Shown here piece after piece: positions 7,486 to 16,580 of a DNA stretch of 59,785 nucleotides. The first letter of the stretch is position 1; each line of letters opens with the position of its first letter. Source of the stretch: an uncultured Prevotella sp. Lineage in GTDB: Bacteria; Bacteroidota; Bacteroidia; Bacteroidales; Bacteroidaceae. Both the position numbers and the translations under genes were made by a program. The notes below the pieces were generated by a model. It was not told the origin of the DNA. It worked only from the letters and a program-made list of their open reading frames with translations, and searched no databases. The stretch lies in the NCBI GenBank assembly GCA_934256705.1, contig CAKQPF010000017.1:1-59785 (forward strand), read 5' to 3'.

Positions 7486-8646
7486 CTATTTGTTTTGCGA
7501 CCAATCCAATTTGGAACGCGCTGCGTTCCCGATTGTTATTTCCCAATATCCATTTCGCTTACCGTTCGCCCTGCGAAGCACTCCTTTTTCTTGTAAATGG
7601 ACTGTAATTCTCTTAATAGTTCGTTCTGACTTACTCATCTGTGTTGCAATCTCTTTCTGCGTAACAGACGGATTATGTTGTACGATACGGAGTAATGCTA
7701 TCTCCTCCAAAGTGCAATTTTGGCACTTTGAAAATGAATTTTCATTAAATTTGGCACTTTGAACAGCTTTATTTGCACTTTGAAATTCACTTTCGGTCTG
7801 AATCTTGTTCCATTCAATGTGCATTATTCGGTTTCTCAAATCATGCTTCTCACCAAGCAACATACTACGGAAGAAGTTCTCCAAATAGATGGTTGTCTCT
7901 GTTATGCCTTGTGTTAAGTCGCTGTAGTTTGCACGAACCAAAGCATTCCGAAAGTACCAAGACTTCTCGGCAAACACATCATTCAATACGTTAAACCCCA
8001 ATGTACGAAGATACTTGATCATAAACACAGCTGTTGTTCGGGTGTTTCCCTCGCAGAATGGATGAATCTGCCAGAGATTGGCACAGAAGCGCGCCAAATG
8101 AGATATGGCATCATCCACATCCATATCCGCATAATTGAAAGCACGTTCCTGCCCCATGTCGTAATCAAGCGTTTCGCTAATAGTGTCGGCACTTGCGTAA
8201 TATACTGTTTTACCATTCAGCACCCACTCATTTTTAGTGATGTTATAGACACGGATTTTGCCAGCTTGCTTGTAGATGCCTTCAAACAATCGACGGTGAA
8301 TGGAGATAAGTTGAGTTGGGGCAAAAGAGAATGTTTTCTCTGCCAGTATCTCCGTGATACGAGCAGATACTTTGTCTGCCTCTTCCGTACGGTCGTTTTC
8401 CACCTCCTTACGTCCAGCAGCAGATTTGTAATATGAGTCAATAAGCATCTTGGCTTCACCAATACTGATGTCGCCTTCGATATGCTTTTTGGCTGTATCA
8501 AGAAGATACTCAGAGGGAGTCAAGCCATCCACTTGTTGCAAACCGATAGCCACCCTCCAAGTCTCGCCACGCTCACGTTGTTGCGGTTCTCCCTGGCGGA
8601 TATACTCCTCAAGTCCTTGAATCGTATATTTCTGTTCGTCGCTCAT
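7486..8646 (-). CDS. Fic-domain protein with N-terminal VbhA-like segment and C-terminal winged HTH
   Basis: This 386-residue protein has a Fic domain, a fold that usually transfers AMP from ATP to a target hydroxyl. The catalytic motif is HPFCEGNTR with His195. The N-terminal segment 'GLTPSEYLLDTAKKHIEG' followed by ISIGEA resembles the VbhA antitoxin-like helices fused to some Fic proteins. I do not see a perfect (S/T)xxxE(G/N) inhibitory motif in it. The last ~75 residues (TQKEIATQMSKSERTIKRI) are a winged helix-turn-helix. This architecture suggests a self-controlled AMPylator that can bind DNA. No separate antitoxin gene is adjacent. Target unknown. Confidence 0.88.
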   Translation of the reverse strand: MSDEQKYTIQGLEEYIRQGEPQQRERGETWRVAIGLQQVDGLTPSEYLLDTAKKHIEGDISIGEAKMLIDSYYKSAAGRKEVENDRTEEADKVSARITEILAEKTFSFAPTQLISIHRRLFEGIYKQAGKIRVYNITKNEWVLNGKTVYYASADTISETLDYDMGQERAFNYADMDVDDAISHLARFCANLWQIHPFCEGNTRTTAVFMIKYLRTLGFNVLNDVFAEKSWYFRNALVRANYSDLTQGITETTIYLENFFRSMLLGEKHDLRNRIMHIEWNKIQTESEFQSANKAVQSAKFNENSFSKCQNCTLEEIALLRIVQHNPSVTQKEIATQMSKSERTIKRITVHLQEKGVLRRANGKRNGYWEITIGNAARSKLDWSQNK

Positions 8647-8837
8647 ATAATTCTACTTTGTCTTTTTGTTTCTGACTTTGTAAATCGTCAATCATAACCG
8701 ACGATTTAGGCAAGGGCTCCATGTTTCATATAAATATGACGTATTTTCTGGATGTTTGCGACAGAAAACCTCTTTCCATGTTTTTATCCATTGATGTTTT
8801 ATTCATGCTAACAACCAGACAACCAGGCCACCAGACA

Positions 8838-10151
8838 TTAAAGCGGATCCCAATACATGGTGTCGTCCTCCACGTAGCCTTCTTTGCCATCTACTTCTAT
8901 CTTGTACCAGTAGGTGTATGCGTCGTCAGAGTCTGAAGGCTCCACCATTATATGACCGAGACATGGATAGTCGTCCGGGATATCTTCCTCCACGTTGGCT
9001 AATGTGCATATTTTCCTGCTGCTCTTGCTTGGCTTTTCATATACTTGAACTGTTCCGTCACTGCCAGTGCGGTTGTCTCTGAGGAAAAGATGTCCTTTGC
9101 CGTCCTCTGCCTTGACGAGGACTACTTTTGCGTCTTTCTTCGTAACGAGCCCGATGTCCTGTGCATTGATGAGAAGGCTGTCGCCGCATTCGCCTATGTA
9201 TCTGCCTATCGTTTCTCCTCCGGAAACGACGACGTAGCCAGTCTGCTTCTGCAGTTGCCAAGGATACATATACATATCTGCGCTGGAGATGCACATGTCC
9301 TGTTCCGGACGGAAATCCCTCTTGTGCCATTCCAGTACGGCTTCCTCAGAGTGAAGGTCGGCAAAGATGATGTCAGCGGAGTCGGGGGTGAAGACGTGCC
9401 AGACTCTGCCGAACTTGTTGCCTGTCAGCTGGAAGTCTGCTCCACGGAATGTTCCTGCATAGAGATAGAATGGATCATACCTGTCGCAGCGTATTCTCAG
9501 GGTGAAATCATCCACCTGACGGTTTGCCCACCTCGTGGCAGGAGTGAGCCAGTAGGGTATTTCAAAACTGCTTGCCACATTGTAGCTCATGCGGTATTTG
9601 TATGTGTGGTGCACATGGTTTATGCCTTTCCTGAAAGCAGCTTTGAAATTATAGGCGTAACAGAAGTTGATGCAACTGTCCAGTCTCTCGCTGTAGAGGG
9701 CGTCGCCGCCGATATACACCGTGTCGGGCAGTTCGTCCCCTGTCTTCCATTGGCTCATGTCGATGGGATTGAAGTCATAATCCAGTTTGCCGTTTTTCCA
9801 GAATTGGGCTATGAGATGGTTCTCGCTCTGCAGTCTGTTGCCGTTCATCTCCACCGTGAAATCCATGATGTCAGGGTGCGTTCCGTTCCTGTTCAGTTTG
9901 CCGAATTCCGATGGACTGGCTTCGAAAGCCATGTTTAGGACTTTTGCTTTGCCTGGATTGTAGAACTCATAATACACATCTACCGTAGCCATGCTGTCCT
10001 TTCCTATCGTGATGGTCAGTATCTCTTTCTTGACGGATATGGTCGTTTCCTGGGTGGGAATCAGGAAATTGCCGCTTGTGAAATAAACTCCATCGTTAGC
10101 GTTTGCCAGGATGGAGGCTGTAATCAGCATTATTAGTGAAATTATTCGCAT
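8838..10151 (-). CDS. Secreted protein, DUF4424-like N-terminus with SH3-like C-terminus
   Basis: This 437-residue protein has an N-terminal signal peptide (about residues 1-18, cleavage near ANA-ND). The mature start NDGVYFTSGNFLIPTQE followed by ISVKKEIL resembles the DUF4424 family, secreted proteins of unknown role. The last ~60 residues (YWYKIEVDGKEGYVEDD) look like a bacterial SH3-like fold. It is exported, probably to the periplasm. It sits 31 bp downstream of the radical SAM gene and is the last gene of that minus-strand run. No enzyme motif was recognised and function is unknown. Confidence 0.7.
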   Translation of the reverse strand: MRIISLIMLITASILANANDGVYFTSGNFLIPTQETTISVKKEILTITIGKDSMATVDVYYEFYNPGKAKVLNMAFEASPSEFGKLNRNGTHPDIMDFTVEMNGNRLQSENHLIAQFWKNGKLDYDFNPIDMSQWKTGDELPDTVYIGGDALYSERLDSCINFCYAYNFKAAFRKGINHVHHTYKYRMSYNVASSFEIPYWLTPATRWANRQVDDFTLRIRCDRYDPFYLYAGTFRGADFQLTGNKFGRVWHVFTPDSADIIFADLHSEEAVLEWHKRDFRPEQDMCISSADMYMYPWQLQKQTGYVVVSGGETIGRYIGECGDSLLINAQDIGLVTKKDAKVVLVKAEDGKGHLFLRDNRTGSDGTVQVYEKPSKSSRKICTLANVEEDIPDDYPCLGHIMVEPSDSDDAYTYWYKIEVDGKEGYVEDDTMYWDPL

Positions 10152-10182
10152 GGTTGTCTGGGTTGTTTGGGTTATAATTCGG

Positions 10183-11067
10183 TTACGGATTGTCCTGTTG
10201 TTTCCTCGCTTTTCCCCTGAAACTGTTTCGTGCCAAAGCTGACTCGCAGTTCCGACAGAGTGCTTCAGTGGCTTTATGATGACGGAATCCTTCTATCAAC
10301 GCCTGGGAACGAGGCGATGAGAGGATCTCTTCGAGCGACTGATGGAGCAGGTTTCCGAGGGTGATGTCACCGTCATGGTCGAGGCAACACGGCACAAGAC
10401 TGCCGTCAGCCAGCACTCCTATCTGCTTGGTCAATGCTTTGCAGTGCAGTGGCACTTTATCATTCGGGGCATCATCCTGTCGTGCTCTGCCATCGGCTTC
10501 GGGCCATTCAAACTTGCGGTCGAACTCAAGATAGATGTTTTCGCACAGACGGAAGCCGTCGGGACGTTCTTTCCACGGCTTTGGCACGTAGCGTTCCATT
10601 AGCTGCATCACTTCTTCATTCTCCCGGTCTCTGCCTCCTTGGTTCCAGAGACGCAGCACCATGCAGGTGCCTTTCCCTGCTGCAAGAATCGAGAACCGCA
10701 TCACTTCGTCGATATAATCAGAGAGTCTGCCCTTGGCATTGCTCTCGTGTGAATGCAGCGAGAGCTGAATCTTGTGGGGAAGTGCGTCGATCAGACTCAT
10801 GGCACGGTGCATAAGCGTTCCGTTGGATGTGAGGACTGTCTTGAATCCCTTTTCCCTTGCTGTGGCGACAAACTGTGGAAGAAGTGGATGGAGCAGCGGT
10901 TCGCCCATGAGATGGAAATAGAGAAAGCATACTTTTCCACGGATCTTATCGGTCAGAAGGTCAAATTCCTCTGCTGTCAACTGTCTTTTCTCCCTTTTGT
11001 GCTTGGGGCAGAAGTCGCAGTTGAGGTTGCACGTGTTTGTCACTTCTATATAGCAGCGGTCTATCAT
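10183..11067 (-). CDS. Radical SAM protein with SPASM-type C-terminus
   Basis: This 294-residue protein has an N-terminal CNLNCDFC motif (Cys13, Cys17, Cys20), which binds the 4Fe-4S cluster that cleaves S-adenosylmethionine. The C-terminal region has a SPASM-like cysteine set (DGSLVPCCLDHDGDITLGN and, near the end, CRNC), which would hold one or more auxiliary clusters. SPASM enzymes often modify peptides or proteins, but no precursor peptide is visible nearby, so the substrate is unknown. It starts 25 bp after the third AAA/nuclease gene and lies 31 bp before the DUF4424-like gene, so the three are probably cotranscribed. Confidence 0.88.
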   Translation of the reverse strand: MIDRCYIEVTNTCNLNCDFCPKHKREKRQLTAEEFDLLTDKIRGKVCFLYFHLMGEPLLHPLLPQFVATAREKGFKTVLTSNGTLMHRAMSLIDALPHKIQLSLHSHESNAKGRLSDYIDEVMRFSILAAGKGTCMVLRLWNQGGRDRENEEVMQLMERYVPKPWKERPDGFRLCENIYLEFDRKFEWPEADGRARQDDAPNDKVPLHCKALTKQIGVLADGSLVPCCLDHDGDITLGNLLHQSLEEILSSPRSQALIEGFRHHKATEALCRNCESALARNSFRGKARKQQDNP

Positions 11068-11092
11068 TCTGTTGTCTTGTATTTCCTTTTTA

Positions 11093-12667
11093 TTATTTCA
11101 CTTCCGCCCAGTCTATCAGTCCCTTACCGGAGTCATCGAGTTCGATTGACAATCCGATTACCTGGCGCTTGTCGCTCCTGAACGGTTCGAGATACCGGTT
11201 GTTGAAAATCTGGTCAACTCCCGCCTGTTTGCCTCCGTTCTTGGAGAGCTTGAGTTCTATCACATAGAGGATTCTCGGCGTTACGGTCACCATGTCTATC
11301 CTGCCTGTGGCAATCATTTTCTCCACTTCCACATGGAAACCTATCGCATTGAAGATGGTGCTGATAATCAGGCGGTAGCGTTCTTCCATGTCCATACTCG
11401 CCATTTTCTTGTTGCTGTACGGCACATCCGCGATGAGGGCCTTGAGATGTTTCATCGCTTGCGGCAGGTTTCCGTCTCGCAATGTCTTTGTCAGAAGGGC
11501 TTGTACGGTGACTATCTGCGAATTGTCCTTTAGAGTCAATGCCGGAACCACCATATTATAAAGGGCTTTCTTTACCTCCTCATTAGGAAATCCGAGAATG
11601 TAAAGTCCGTCATCGTAGCCCTTTATAGTCAGATAACCGGACTGATAAAGGAACAATGCCGCACCGCCGCCTGTCACGTCAGACATTTCCAATGTGTCTC
11701 GGTCAATGTAGCTACCTTCGAAGGTCTCCAGTTCTATCTCTATGTCATTGACGAACTTAGGGAGAAGGGTAGTGGCTCCTGAGGATGCCCAGTAATTAGT
11801 CAGTTCACCTGTACTCAGAGAGTTGATAAGACTGTAAGGATTATAAATGTCCATCATGTTCCTGCGACAGAAATGATATCCGTCATAGTACTCCTTAAGC
11901 CGGTCGTGCGTTTCCTCCATGCTCCATCCGTTGAGCTTGCCCATACGTTCCATTTCCGGCTGGAAATTGTCGATTATCTCCTGCTCGGTGATGCCGCAGA
12001 GGGCTACATATTCAGGGAAGAAGCTGATGTTGGTAAGGTTGTTGAGCACGGAGAACAGTGAAATCTGGGTAAACTTCGTGATTCCTGTGATGAACACGAA
12101 CCGTTCAAACTCATCGTCAGCCTTCAGAATGGCGAATACGCTGCGGTAAAGTGCGGTGCATCCCTCATGTTCCGGAGTCTTCCATGAATGCTGTAGTGGG
12201 GAATCGTATTCGTCAATGAGCACTGCCACCTGCAGACCAGTCTGCTGATAGGCAGCCTTTATGATCATGTCGAAGCGGTTGCCGAGCGAGTCCGTCTGCC
12301 TTATCTCTATGCCGTATTTCTCCTCATAGGTAGAGAACGTGCGGTCAAGATATGCCTTTATCTCATCCACTGAAGCTCCACCGCGGCTCATGTCGAGGCG
12401 AATGACAGGGCGCTGGAACCAGTCTTTCTCCAGTTCCATTATCTTGAGTCCCTCGAAAAGTTCCTTCCTGCCTTCCAGATACATCTGCAGCGTGTCGATA
12501 AGCACGGACTTACCGAAGCGGCGAGGTCGGCTGAGGTAATTGAATTGGAAACCGTCATTGACCAGTTTCCATATCATATCAGTCTTGTCAACATAGAGAA
12601 ATCCTTCTTTCCGGATTTTACTGAACGACTGAATGCCGACAGGCAGTCTTCTGTTTTTCTCTGTCAT
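11093..12667 (-). CDS. AAA-ATPase-like / PD-(D/E)XK nuclease family protein, copy A
   Basis: This 524-residue protein joins an AAA-ATPase-like domain (residues about 1-230; P-loop RPRRFGKS lacking the usual first Gly, Walker B VAVLIDEYDSPL) to a C-terminal PD-(D/E)XK nuclease-like domain (TGRIDM ... YVIELKLSKNG). Families of this type are expanded in gut Bacteroidales and have no firmly established role. This copy is furthest downstream of three tandem paralogues. Its N-terminus matches copy B and its C-terminal third matches copy C. Residues near 268-300 (RRNMMDIYNPYSLINSLSTG) and the following SYIDRD segment are its own. The radical SAM gene follows after 25 bp. Confidence 0.9.
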   Translation of the reverse strand: MTEKNRRLPVGIQSFSKIRKEGFLYVDKTDMIWKLVNDGFQFNYLSRPRRFGKSVLIDTLQMYLEGRKELFEGLKIMELEKDWFQRPVIRLDMSRGGASVDEIKAYLDRTFSTYEEKYGIEIRQTDSLGNRFDMIIKAAYQQTGLQVAVLIDEYDSPLQHSWKTPEHEGCTALYRSVFAILKADDEFERFVFITGITKFTQISLFSVLNNLTNISFFPEYVALCGITEQEIIDNFQPEMERMGKLNGWSMEETHDRLKEYYDGYHFCRRNMMDIYNPYSLINSLSTGELTNYWASSGATTLLPKFVNDIEIELETFEGSYIDRDTLEMSDVTGGGAALFLYQSGYLTIKGYDDGLYILGFPNEEVKKALYNMVVPALTLKDNSQIVTVQALLTKTLRDGNLPQAMKHLKALIADVPYSNKKMASMDMEERYRLIISTIFNAIGFHVEVEKMIATGRIDMVTVTPRILYVIELKLSKNGGKQAGVDQIFNNRYLEPFRSDKRQVIGLSIELDDSGKGLIDWAEVK

Positions 12668-12689
12668 AAGCTGTTTGTCTGTTTATTAT

Positions 12690-12882
12690 GGGCGGTTCTA
12701 TAAATTAGCTTTGTTATATTTCGAGGCTATTTTCGAGGTCAAAGTGCAAGTGAGCGAAGGAGTTATGCGGTGCATAACGACTGAACGAACTTACGCTTTG
12801 AGCCGAAAAGAGACCGAAAGATAACAAAACGTCATATCCGAAATGACTTCTATATAAACGGTGGTAATTTATAGAACCGCCC
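12690..12882. mobile_element. 193-bp MITE-like element, copy 1
   Basis: Perfect 18-bp terminal inverted repeats (GGGCGGTTCTATAAATTA and its complement) bound an AT-rich core with no transposase. The flanks carry a possible 3-bp TAT duplication. A chance 63-codon frame inside is not a gene. The element sits between copies A and B of the AAA/nuclease genes. Confidence 0.8.
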
Positions 12883-12890
12883 TATAGTTA

Positions 12891-14465
12891 TCACTTCACT
12901 TCCGCCCAGTCTATCAGTCCCTTACCGGAGTCATCGAGTTCGATGGACAATCCGGTTACCTGGCGCTTGTCGCTCCTGAACGGTTCGAGGTATCGGTTGT
13001 TGATGATCTGGTCAACTCCCGCCTGTTTGCCTCCGTTCTTTGAGAGTTTCAGTTCTAGCACATATAGTATGGTCTGCGTTTGCACCACCATGTCAATCCT
13101 GCCGGTGGAAAGCATCCGTTCCACTTCTACGCGGCATCCTATGGCATTGAGGATGGTGCTGATAATCAGACGGTAGCGTTCTTCCATGTCCATGCTTGCC
13201 AATTTCTTGTTGCTGTACGGCACATCTGCGATGAGGGCTTTCAGACATTTCATGGCTTCCGGCAGATTGCCCATGCTGAGATACATGTTGAGGAAGGCCT
13301 GCGGAGACTGGAGGTCGCTGTTGTTTCGCATTGCCAGGGCTGGCAATACCATCTCATAGAGTGCCTGTCGTACCTCATGGTTAGGTATGCCAAGCAGGTA
13401 AGTGCCGTTCATATAACCCTTTATGGTCAGGTAACCAGATTGGTAGAGAAAGAGTTCCGCCCCTCCGCCAGTCACGTCCGATGTCTCTATGGTGCTGCCG
13501 AGTATGGCGCAATTATTGAAATCCTTGAGCCTTATCTCCATGTCATTGACGAACTTAGGGAGAAGGGTAGTGGCTCCGGATGAAGCCCAGTAGTTCCTGA
13601 GCTTAGACTGTGACAGAGCATTGATGAGGCTGTATGGATTATAGATGTCTTCCATGTTGTCCTCACAGAAGTGATATCCGTCATAATACTCCTTCAGCCG
13701 GTCGTGCGTTTCCTCCATGCTCCATCCGTTGAGCTTGCCCATACGTTCCATTTCCGGCTGGAAATTGTCGATTATCTCCTGCTCGGTGATGCCGCAGAGG
13801 GCTACATATTCAGGGAAGAAGCTGATGTTGGTAAGGTTGTTGAGCACGGAGAACAGTGAAATCTGGGTAAACTTCGTGATTCCTGTGATGAACACGAACC
13901 GTTCAAACTCATCGTCAGCCTTCAGAATGGCGAATACGCTGCGGTAAAGTGCGGTGCATCCCTCATGTTCCGGAGTCTTCCATGAATGCTGTAGTGGGGA
14001 ATCGTATTCGTCAATGAGCACTGCCACCTGCAGACCAGTCTGCTGATAGGCAGCCTTTATGATCATGTCGAAGCGGTTGCCGAGCGAGTCCGTCTGCCTT
14101 ATCTCTATGCCGTATTTCTCCTCATAGGTAGAGAACGTGCGGTCAAGATATGCCTTTATCTCATCCACTGAAGCTCCACCGCGGCTCATGTCGAGGCGAA
14201 TGACAGGGCGCTGGAACCAGTCTTTCTCCAGTTCCATTATCTTGAGTCCCTCGAAAAGTTCCTTCCTGCCTTCCAGATACATCTGCAGCGTGTCGATAAG
14301 CACGGACTTACCGAAGCGGCGAGGTCGGCTGAGGTAATTGAATTGGAAACCGTCATTGACCAGTTTCCATATCATATCAGTCTTGTCAACATAGAGAAAT
14401 CCTTCTTTCCGGATTTTACTGAACGACTGAATGCCGACAGGCAGTCTTCTGTTTTTCTCTGTCAT
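12891..14465 (-). CDS. AAA-ATPase-like / PD-(D/E)XK nuclease family protein, copy B
   Basis: This 524-residue paralogue of copies A and C has the same domains: P-loop RPRRFGKS, Walker B VLIDEYDS, and nuclease motif TGRIDM ... YVLELKLSKNG. Residues 1-50 are identical to copy A. The segment after DGYHFC (EDNMEDIYNPYSLINALSQS) matches copy C. The region from about 305 to 470 (for example VLPALAMRNNSDLQS and LSTGRIDMVVQTQTI) is unique. The shared core of about 220 residues is identical in all three at the protein level. A MITE-like element lies on each side, so copy B is probably the middle product of a tandem duplication. Confidence 0.9.
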   Translation of the reverse strand: MTEKNRRLPVGIQSFSKIRKEGFLYVDKTDMIWKLVNDGFQFNYLSRPRRFGKSVLIDTLQMYLEGRKELFEGLKIMELEKDWFQRPVIRLDMSRGGASVDEIKAYLDRTFSTYEEKYGIEIRQTDSLGNRFDMIIKAAYQQTGLQVAVLIDEYDSPLQHSWKTPEHEGCTALYRSVFAILKADDEFERFVFITGITKFTQISLFSVLNNLTNISFFPEYVALCGITEQEIIDNFQPEMERMGKLNGWSMEETHDRLKEYYDGYHFCEDNMEDIYNPYSLINALSQSKLRNYWASSGATTLLPKFVNDMEIRLKDFNNCAILGSTIETSDVTGGGAELFLYQSGYLTIKGYMNGTYLLGIPNHEVRQALYEMVLPALAMRNNSDLQSPQAFLNMYLSMGNLPEAMKCLKALIADVPYSNKKLASMDMEERYRLIISTILNAIGCRVEVERMLSTGRIDMVVQTQTILYVLELKLSKNGGKQAGVDQIINNRYLEPFRSDKRQVTGLSIELDDSGKGLIDWAEVK

Positions 14466-14487
14466 AAGCTGTTTGTCTGTTTATTAT

Positions 14488-14680
14488 GGGCGGTTCTATA
14501 AATTAGCTTTGTTATATTTCGAGGCTATTTTCGAGGTCAAAGTGCAAGTGAGCGAAGGAGTTATGCGGTGCATAACGACTGAACGAACTTACGCTTTGAG
14601 CCGAAAAGAGACCGAAAGATAACAAAACGTCATATCCGAAATGACTTCTATATAAACGGTGGTAATTTATAGAACCGCCC
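14488..14680. mobile_element. 193-bp MITE-like element, copy 2
   Basis: Same element as at 12690-12882, with the same 18-bp terminal inverted repeats and the same flanking sequence. Because the flanks also match, this copy most likely arose by duplication of the gene-plus-spacer unit rather than by a second insertion. Confidence 0.8.
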
Positions 14681-14688
14681 TATAGTTA

Positions 14689-16266
14689 TCACTTCACTTC
14701 CGCCCAGTCTATCAGTCCCTTACCGGAGTCATCGAGTTCGATGGACAATCCGGTTACCTGGCGCTTGTCGCTCCTGAACGGTTCGAGATACCGGTTGTTG
14801 ATAATCTGGTCAACTCCCGCCTGTTTGCCTCCGTTCTTGGAGAGCTTGAGTTCTATCACATAGAGGATTCTCGGCGTTACGGTCACCATGTCTATCCTGC
14901 CTGTGGCAATCATTTTCTCCACTTCCACATGGAAACCTATCGCATTGAAGATGGTGCTGATAATCAGGCGGTAGCGTTCTTCCATGTCCATACTCGCCAT
15001 TTTCTTGTTGCTGTACGGCACATCCGCGATGAGGGCCTTGAGATGTTTCATCGCTTGCGGCAGGTTTCCGTCTCGCAATGTCTTTGTCAGAAGGGCTTGT
15101 ACGGTGACTATCTGCGAATTGTCCTTTAGAGTCAATGCCGGAACCACCATATTATAAAGGGCTTTCTTTACCTCCTCATTAGGAAATCCGAGAATGTAAA
15201 GTCCGTCATCGTAGCCCTTTATAGTCAGATAACCGGACTGATAAAGGAACAATGCCGCACCGCCGCCTGTCACGTCAGACATTTCCAATGTGTCTCGGTC
15301 AATGTAGCAACCCTCGAAGGTCTCCAGTTCTATCTCTATGTCATTGACGAACTTGGGGAGAAGGGTAGTGGCTCCTGATGATGCCCAGTAGTTCCTGAGC
15401 TTAGACTGTGACAGAGCATTGATGAGGCTGTATGGATTATAGATGTCTTCCATATTGTCCTCACAGAAGTGATATCCGTCATAGTACTCCTTAAGCCTGT
15501 CGTGCGTTTCCTCCATGCTCCATCCGTTGAGCTTGCCCATACGTTCCATTTCCGGCTGGAAATTGTCGATTATCTCCTGCTCGGTGATGCCGCAGAGGGC
15601 TACATATTCAGGGAAGAAGCTGATGTTGGTAAGGTTGTTGAGCACGGAGAACAGTGAAATCTGGGTAAACTTCGTGATTCCTGTGATGAACACGAACCGT
15701 TCAAACTCATCGTCAGCCTTCAGAATGGCGAATACGCTGCGGTAAAGTGCGGTGCATCCCTCATGTTCCGGAGTCTTCCATGAATGCTGTAGTGGGGAAT
15801 CGTATTCGTCAATGAGCACTGCCACCTGCAGACCAGTCTGCTGATAGGCAGCCTTTATGATCATGTCGAAGCGGTTGCCGAGCGAGTCCGTCTGCCTTAT
15901 CTCTATGCCGTATTTCTCCTCATAGGTAGAGAACGTGCGGTCAAGATATGCCTTTATCTCATCCACTGAAGCTCCACCGCGGCTCATGTCGAGGCGAATG
16001 ACAGGGCGCTGGAACCAGTCTTTCTCCAGTTCCATTATCTTGAGTCCCTCGAAAAGTTCCTTCCTGCCTTCCAGATACATCTGCAGCGTGTCGATAAGCA
16101 CGGACTTACCGAAGCGGCGAGGTCGGCTGAGGTAATTGAATTTATCCCCTCGGTTGACCAAATGGAAAATCATATCAGTCTTATCTACATAAAGATAACC
16201 ACTTCTTCTGATTTCCTTAAACGACTGAATGCCGACAGGCAGTCTTCTGTTGTTCTTCTCTGTCAT
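14689..16266 (-). CDS. AAA-ATPase-like / PD-(D/E)XK nuclease family protein, copy C
   Basis: This 525-residue protein is first in transcription order. Residues 1-45 differ from copies A and B (SFKEIRRSGYLYVDKTDMIF, then HLVNRGDKFNY), and its upstream DNA is unrelated to theirs, so it probably keeps the original promoter side. From FNYLSRPRRFGKS to DGYHFC it is identical to the other copies. The EDNMEDIYNPYSLINALSQS segment matches copy B, and the C-terminal nuclease region matches copy A. Walker A-like, Walker B and D...ELK motifs are intact. Function unknown; defence or selfish roles are only speculation. Confidence 0.9.
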   Translation of the reverse strand: MTEKNNRRLPVGIQSFKEIRRSGYLYVDKTDMIFHLVNRGDKFNYLSRPRRFGKSVLIDTLQMYLEGRKELFEGLKIMELEKDWFQRPVIRLDMSRGGASVDEIKAYLDRTFSTYEEKYGIEIRQTDSLGNRFDMIIKAAYQQTGLQVAVLIDEYDSPLQHSWKTPEHEGCTALYRSVFAILKADDEFERFVFITGITKFTQISLFSVLNNLTNISFFPEYVALCGITEQEIIDNFQPEMERMGKLNGWSMEETHDRLKEYYDGYHFCEDNMEDIYNPYSLINALSQSKLRNYWASSGATTLLPKFVNDIEIELETFEGCYIDRDTLEMSDVTGGGAALFLYQSGYLTIKGYDDGLYILGFPNEEVKKALYNMVVPALTLKDNSQIVTVQALLTKTLRDGNLPQAMKHLKALIADVPYSNKKMASMDMEERYRLIISTIFNAIGFHVEVEKMIATGRIDMVTVTPRILYVIELKLSKNGGKQAGVDQIINNRYLEPFRSDKRQVTGLSIELDDSGKGLIDWAEVK

Positions 16267-16348
16267 AAGCCACCATAATTAGATACTATTTGCAAATCTA
16301 CAATATTTTATCGAGAAAACCAAAGAAAACCGAAGAAAAGAAACTTTA

Positions 16349-16531
16349 TTATTCAAATCCGCTTTCCTGAAGAAATACAGTTTGCTTCCTGCAAGTACCG
16401 TCCAGTCTGCCATCTGCAGACTGCTCGAAATGAATTTCATCACTCTCGAACAAGGTGTTTTCTCTGTATATGACCTTTTCCTTGCCTACTGAATCCAAAG
16501 GCAGTAACGACAAATGACAGGTCGTCAGGAC
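16349..16531 (-). pseudogene. Possible 3' remnant of a lost gene
   Basis: A minus-strand frame stays open for about 60 codons and ends in two consecutive stops. It encodes protein-like sequence such as LPLDSVGKEKVIYRENTLFE, with no start codon, and is cut off upstream by an in-frame TAG. Too short for a family assignment. Confidence 0.3.
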
Positions 16532-16580
16532 CTAATCACATTGTTGTTGACAAGTGACATGGCTAACCACACAAAATGAA

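Noticed and set aside
7486..8646. Classic two-gene Fic toxin-antitoxin pair
   Set aside because: No separate small antitoxin frame lies directly upstream or downstream. The antitoxin-like segment is within the same protein.
12633..12824. 63-codon frame repeated at 14431-14622
   Set aside because: It runs across the start of an AAA/nuclease gene and the MITE-like element. The repetition is due to the duplicated unit.
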